Source: Ralstonia soli (GTDB lineage: Bacteria; Pseudomonadota; Gammaproteobacteria; Burkholderiales; Burkholderiaceae). Taken from it: a DNA stretch of 64,000 nucleotides. A program made the position numbers and the translations under genes. Below, one piece after another: positions 60,364-64,000 of the stretch. Numbering within the stretch: position 1 is the first letter of the stretch; every line of letters begins with the position of its first letter. The notes under the pieces are model-generated. The model saw only the letters and a program-made list of their open reading frames with translations, searched no databases and was not told the origin of the DNA. Location: positions 124,001 to 188,000 of the forward strand of contig NZ_JAMXHT010000007.1 in the NCBI RefSeq assembly GCF_023955655.1, read 5' to 3'.

Positions 60364-61233
60364 ATGGGTGCCACCGTACAGACCTTCACCGAAGCTTCAA
60401 CGAGCAAATTCGTCACCATCCAGGATGGTGAAACCGAGTTTCGGATTCATTACAACGACACCGGCACCGGCGCGCAGACCGTGGTCATGTTGCACGGCTC
60501 CGGGCCAGGCGCAAGCGGATGGGCCAACTTCAACCGCAACGTGGAACCGCTGGCTGCCGCCGGCTATCGCGTGCTGCTGGTGGACTGCCCGGGCTGGAGC
60601 AAAAGCGATCCGGTGGTCAACACCGGTTCACGTTCAGAGCTCAACGGCCGGGTGCTCAAGGCCGTGCTCGATGCATTGGACATCGAGCGCGTGCACGTCA
60701 TCGGCAACTCGATGGGCGGACACAGCGCGGTGGCCTTTGCCCTGGCCAACCCCAAGCGCGTCGACAAGCTCGTGCTGATGGGCGGCGGCACCGGCGGGCC
60801 GAGCCAGTTCGTTCCCATGCCCACCGAAGGCATCAAGCTGCTCAACGGGCTGTACCGCGAGCCGACCATCGAAAACCTGAAGCGGATGATGAACGTGTTC
60901 GTGCACGACCCCAGTTCACTGACCGATGATTTGATGCAGGCCCGACTGGATAACATGCTCGCGCGCCGCGACCACCTCGAAAACTTCGTCAAGAGCCTCG
61001 AGGCCAACCCGAAGCAGTTCACCGACTACGGTGCGCGCCTGGGCGAAATTGCAGCGCCCACGCTGGTGGTCTGGGGCCGCGACGATCGTTTCGTGCCAAT
61101 GGATGTCGGTCTGCGTCTGCTCGCTGGCTTGCCCAACGCGCAGATGCACGTCTTCAACCGCTGCGGGCATTGGGTGCAGTGGGAGCACGCTGACGCATTC
61201 AACCGCATGGTGATCGACTTCCTCGCTCATTAA
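60364..61233 (+). CDS. mhpC: 2-hydroxy-6-oxonona-2,4-dienedioate hydrolase
   Basis: A 289-residue alpha/beta hydrolase that cleaves the C-C bond of the ring-fission product to 2-hydroxypentadienoate and succinate. The oxyanion region is [20 protein letters not shown], the catalytic Ser is in [20 protein letters not shown], the Asp in [20 protein letters not shown], and the His in [24 protein letters not shown] lies about 9 bases before the ATG at 60364. It is last in the cluster, after mhpT, in contrast to the E. coli order in which it lies between mhpB and mhpD. Confidence 0.92.
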   Translation: MGATVQTFTEASTSKFVTIQDGETEFRIHYNDTGTGAQTVVMLHGSGPGASGWANFNRNVEPLAAAGYRVLLVDCPGWSKSDPVVNTGSRSELNGRVLKAVLDALDIERVHVIGNSMGGHSAVAFALANPKRVDKLVLMGGGTGGPSQFVPMPTEGIKLLNGLYREPTIENLKRMMNVFVHDPSSLTDDLMQARLDNMLARRDHLENFVKSLEANPKQFTDYGARLGEIAAPTLVVWGRDDRFVPMDVGLRLLAGLPNAQMHVFNRCGHWVQWEHADAFNRMVIDFLAH

Positions 61234-61332
61234 GGCACCACCGGCGCTCGACCATGGCGAGCCCTATGTCTCAACTATGTTTTGCCATTCAGACTGCCCG
61301 CAACGGATACACACCAGCGGGAGATACCTGTC

Positions 61333-62115
61333 ATGGATGCGCTCAAAACGTCCCGGTCCCAGCAGGGACTTAGCAAGGTTCCGGAGATCACCCTCGCGTT
61401 CTGGGTGATCAAGGTCCTGTCCACCACGGTCGGAGAGACGGCCGCCGACTTTCTGGCGGTCAACGCCGGTTGGGGCCAGGGTGTGACGCGTCTGGTGATG
61501 GGAGCCCTGCTGGCCGTGGCCCTTGCCGCCCAGTTGCGCACCAGACGCTACACCCCGTGGCTCTACTGGTTGTCCGTGGTGTTGGTGAGCATCGTCGGCA
61601 CCCAGATCACGGATTGGCTGACCGATGGCCTGGGCGTCAGCCTCTACCTCAGCACCGCTGTCTTCGCCATCGCACTGGCTGCCATCTTTGGCGCCTGGTA
61701 TCGGCTGGAACGCACGTTGTCCATCCAGGACATCGTCACGCGCAGGCGGGAGCGCTTCTACTGGGGCGTCATTCTTTGCACGTTCGCGCTTGGAACGGCC
61801 GCCGGTGATCTGGCGACCGAAGCCTTGGGGCTGGGCTTCACCTGGGGGGCCATATCGTTCGGCGCAATGCTTGCCATCGTCTATCTGGCCTGGCGCAGCG
61901 GCTGCAACGCTGTACTGACGTTCTGGACCGCTTACATCCTGACGCGTCCATTTGGCGCCGCACTGGGTGATCTGCTCACGCAGGCCAAGACCTACGGCGG
62001 CCTTGGCTTGGGCGCGCCGCTGACCAGCGCCGTGTTCCTCGCCGTGATCGTCATGCTGGTGGCCGCCGCCCAATTCAGCGCAAGCCGCCCCCAACACGCC
62101 CACGCGGCCGACTAA
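61333..62115 (+). CDS. DUF347 repeat membrane protein
   Basis: A 260-residue inner-membrane protein with about eight hydrophobic helices in four repeated two-helix units. The repeat signature is [20 protein letters not shown], then ETAADF, echoed by [19 protein letters not shown] and [20 protein letters not shown]. The repeat pattern belongs to DUF347 (COG4705). The family's function is not established; a metal or small-ion transport role has been proposed for some members. The ATG at 61333 has GGAG 9 bases upstream. The small lipoprotein gene begins 29 bases later, so they are likely one transcript. Confidence 0.82.
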   Translation: MDALKTSRSQQGLSKVPEITLAFWVIKVLSTTVGETAADFLAVNAGWGQGVTRLVMGALLAVALAAQLRTRRYTPWLYWLSVVLVSIVGTQITDWLTDGLGVSLYLSTAVFAIALAAIFGAWYRLERTLSIQDIVTRRRERFYWGVILCTFALGTAAGDLATEALGLGFTWGAISFGAMLAIVYLAWRSGCNAVLTFWTAYILTRPFGAALGDLLTQAKTYGGLGLGAPLTSAVFLAVIVMLVAAAQFSASRPQHAHAAD

Positions 62116-62144
62116 CTCCCACCGCCACCTTCAAGGAAATGCTT

Positions 62145-62567
62145 ATGCGCCATGCCTACTGCTCCATCCCCCGCTGTGCCGCCGTTGCGGCTGCCGTGGC
62201 TGTCCTATTGCTCGGGACAGGGTGCTCGAAGCCGATCGATGCAAACGCTGCGAGCCCCGGCCAACCCTCTGCAACGCGCACGGCGTCAAAACTCGGCGAT
62301 CTCACCCCGTTTCGGATCATCGTCGCCGACGTGGCCAACTTCGTAGACGAGGGAAACCTGGTCGCAGCCAGAACGCGGATCAAAGATCTCGAAGTCGCCT
62401 GGGACTCGGCGGAAGCCGGCCTGAAACCCAGGGCGCCGGAAGATTGGCACCTGCTGGACAAAGCCATTGACCGCGCATTGGAGGCACTGCGGGCCAACCC
62501 GCAAAACTCCGCCGACTGCAACGCGGCCATGGCAGCGTTGCTCAAGACCTTCAATTCGCTCGGTTGA
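62145..62567 (+). CDS. Small lipoprotein of unknown function
   Basis: A 140-residue protein with a signal peptide ending in a lipobox ([11 protein letters not shown]). The mature part, about 110 residues, is largely helical ([60 protein letters not shown]) and resembles periplasmic helical proteins found beside DUF347 genes. The ATG at 62145 has AAGGA 7 bases upstream; an ATG at 62139 is too close to it. I do not recognise a specific family function. Confidence 0.75.
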   Translation: MRHAYCSIPRCAAVAAAVAVLLLGTGCSKPIDANAASPGQPSATRTASKLGDLTPFRIIVADVANFVDEGNLVAARTRIKDLEVAWDSAEAGLKPRAPEDWHLLDKAIDRALEALRANPQNSADCNAAMAALLKTFNSLG

Positions 62568-62647
62568 ACTTGACGAAGGGCCCGCTGCAGGACCCTCGTT
62601 GATGTCCGCGACGTTGCCCGGCGAGCACCGCCGTGGCAACGACCGCA

Positions 62648-63433
62648 CTATCGGGTGATCTGCAGGCCCAGGTAGACCAGCAGTTGCTGCCGGTCTTCGG
62701 CGGGCGCACCAAACTCGCGGCCGACGGCACCCAGCAGCGTGTAGGTGTCATTGATCTTCCAGTGCATGCCCAGGTTGAGCAACGTGTGGTGCGCGCCGGG
62801 CGCCTGCGTCCTGCGCACCTCGGCAATGCACTCGCGCCCGTCACCGCAAGCGTGGCCGGCCACGATGCCAGCGACCCACTGGCTGTCGCCGCCCCCCGAG
62901 ACGAAGTTGCGGCCAACTTCGGTCGACACGCCGAAACCGCCGACATCGGTAGCCACCTCAAGCGGCAGGAAGAACTCGTGCCCATCGCTCGCAATGCCTC
63001 GCCGCGTGGATCCATCCAGCATGCTGCGGCTGTACTGCGGATAGGTCGACACCGAGAACCCCGCCTGTTCCTGATCGATGAAGCGCCATTTCACGCCGAA
63101 GTTGCCGGTTCCCAGCCCCGACTTCCAGCGCTGGCCATCGTCGCGGACAAAGGTCCAGGGAATGTCGGCCTTGAGCTGGATGTGGTCGCCCCAGCCGTAG
63201 TTGATGTCGGCATCGGGCGCAGCCACCTGTAGGCGACCGTGTGTACGGGTTGCGATCGCACCGAGGTTGACTTCCCAATGACCGTCGCCGGGTGTTTCGG
63301 GGTCATCGGTCACCATGGGTGGCCCGCCTTGCGCCAACACGGGGCCGGCGATTGCGGCACTCGCAATGAGTGCCATCCAGCGCGACATGCAGCGCAGGCG
63401 TGCCTTCATGCTGTTCGGAAATGGCTGATGCAT
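62648..63433 (-). CDS. Outer-membrane beta-barrel protein, phenol MetA-pathway type
   Basis: A 261-residue predicted outer-membrane protein with a signal peptide (MSRWMALIASAAIAGPVLAQ) and a barrel of repeated amphipathic strands. It has the family start PPMVTDDPETPGDGHWEVNL, WGDHIQLKADIPWTFVR, GNFGVKWRFIDQEQAGFSVS, YPQY, and a final YLGLQITR. This pattern is of the putative MetA-pathway/transporter group. Its role is uncertain. The start at 63433 has AAGAGA upstream; an in-frame ATG at 63409 also exists. It lies 42 bases downstream of the RND permease gene on the same strand and is probably part of that operon. Confidence 0.75.
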   Translation of the reverse strand: MHQPFPNSMKARLRCMSRWMALIASAAIAGPVLAQGGPPMVTDDPETPGDGHWEVNLGAIATRTHGRLQVAAPDADINYGWGDHIQLKADIPWTFVRDDGQRWKSGLGTGNFGVKWRFIDQEQAGFSVSTYPQYSRSMLDGSTRRGIASDGHEFFLPLEVATDVGGFGVSTEVGRNFVSGGGDSQWVAGIVAGHACGDGRECIAEVRRTQAPGAHHTLLNLGMHWKINDTYTLLGAVGREFGAPAEDRQQLLVYLGLQITR

Positions 63434-63475
63434 AAGCGTCTCTTGATGGGTGGAGAAGGAAATGAAAGGGTCCGC

Positions 63476-64000
63476 TCAAGATTGGGGGGAGACCGCGGAC
63501 ACGGGCTTCGGTCGCGTGCGTGACGCGCCAAGCGAATCGAACCCGAGGTACAGCACCGGGGTGATGAACAGCGTGATCAGTTGGGAGAGCAGCAGGCCGC
63601 CCACGATCGAAACGCCGAGCGGCTGGCGCAGCTCAGCACCGGCACCCATGCCCAGCGCGATGGGCAGCACGCCCATCAACGCGCACAGCGTGGTCATCAT
63701 GATCGGGCGAAAGCGCAGCAGGCAGGCCTTGCGGATGGCATCTTCCGCGCCCAGCCCTTCGTCGCGGCGCGCCCCGATCGCGAAGTCGATCATCATGATC
63801 GCGTTCTTCTTCACGATGCCGATCAACAGCAGAATGCCGATCATGGCGATGAAGCTGACCTCCATGCCGGACCATCGCAAGGCAAGCAGCGCGCCGAGCG
63901 CCGCAGACGGAATGCCGAGCAGGATCGTGACCGGATGCACCCAGCTTTCGTACAGCATGCCCAGGATCACGTAGATGACCGCAACGGCAATCACGATCAG
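63476..64000 (-). CDS. RND efflux permease, C-terminal part (runs off window)
   Basis: The last 174 residues of a large RND pump gene entering from the right edge. Helices 10-12 are visible: [20 protein letters not shown], the loop [20 protein letters not shown] (HAE1-type IVKKNAIMM motif), [20 protein letters not shown] and [15 protein letters not shown]. This resembles MdtC/AcrB-type drug pumps rather than metal RND pumps. Most of the protein lies outside the window. The following outer-membrane gene is on the same strand. Confidence 0.88.
   Translation of the reverse strand: MIVIAVAVIYVILGMLYESWVHPVTILLGIPSAALGALLALRWSGMEVSFIAMIGILLLIGIVKKNAIMMIDFAIGARRDEGLGAEDAIRKACLLRFRPIMMTTLCALMGVLPIALGMGAGAELRQPLGVSIVGGLLLSQLITLFITPVLYLGFDSLGASRTRPKPVSAVSPQS

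Noticed and set aside
1..64000. Search for CRISPR arrays, tRNA/rRNA genes and prophage or integrase genes.
   Set aside because: No regularly spaced repeats, no RNA gene signatures and no integrase-like protein were recognised in the window.

Overview
The window is GC-rich (well above 60% by eye), has very few non-coding bases, and carries protein families typical of Burkholderiaceae. The H-NS/Bv3F-type protein, the many LysR/TetR/IclR-controlled catabolic clusters, the long-form leuA and the complete mhp cluster make a Ralstonia-like soil or water betaproteobacterium the best guess. That assignment is inference from gene families; no rRNA, tRNA or rep/par gene is present to settle it. The accessory, catabolism-heavy content would suit a secondary chromosome, but this is not shown.

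Layout. 1-9105: partial GntR regulator, H-NS-like protein, a PAS-GGDEF-EAL protein with a degenerate GGDEF motif, and a LysR-controlled block (nemA-like ene-reductase, dkgB-like aldo-keto reductase, MoaF-like protein, MFS exporter) whose two control regions share a nearly identical 15-bp palindrome. 9106-9908: a non-coding island with three perfect DnaA boxes, three 17-bp iteron-like repeats and an IS3-family orfA fragment. 9909-17372: OmpW, then a four-gene leftward aromatic operon (flavin hydroxylase, VOC-type ring-cleavage dioxygenase, FAH-family hydrolase, acyl-CoA synthetase) divergent from a TetR gene. 17412-29100: a long leftward series MFP-RND-OMP-pqiA-pqiB-pqiC divergent from a second TetR gene, followed by an AI-2E-family permease. 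The aromatic operon, the RND/Pqi operon and the region ahead of the permease each start with the same promoter/operator module, and the two TetR proteins share 24 consecutive identical residues in the helix-turn-helix region. This is the most unusual regulatory architecture in the window.

29195-38726: a LysR gene collapsed to 50 codons, a NaiP-like MFS transporter, a LysR/HMG-CoA-lyase-like/CaiB cluster, a MocA-like nucleotidyltransferase, Ohr, and an IorAB-type molybdenum hydroxylase. 38957-41054: leuA behind a leader peptide with CUA leucine codons and competing hairpins, typical of attenuation. 41179-45044: metal module (Cys-rich four-helix protein, CadR/PbrR-like MerR, CadA-like ATPase with a MerR-type promoter) and a small serine hydrolase. 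45246-49136: CitMHS transporter, two AtuA-type proteins and a LysR regulator. 49243-51865: universal stress protein, SnoaL-like protein plus nitronate monooxygenase behind paired operators, and PadR.

52272-61233: complete 3-(3-hydroxyphenyl)propionate pathway in the order mhpR<>mhpA-B-D-F-E-T-C: hydroxylation, extradiol cleavage, C-C hydrolysis, hydration, aldol cleavage and acylating acetaldehyde dehydrogenase, plus a transporter. 61333-64000: DUF347 membrane protein, small lipoprotein, MetA-pathway-type outer membrane protein and the 3' end of an RND permease gene that runs off the window.
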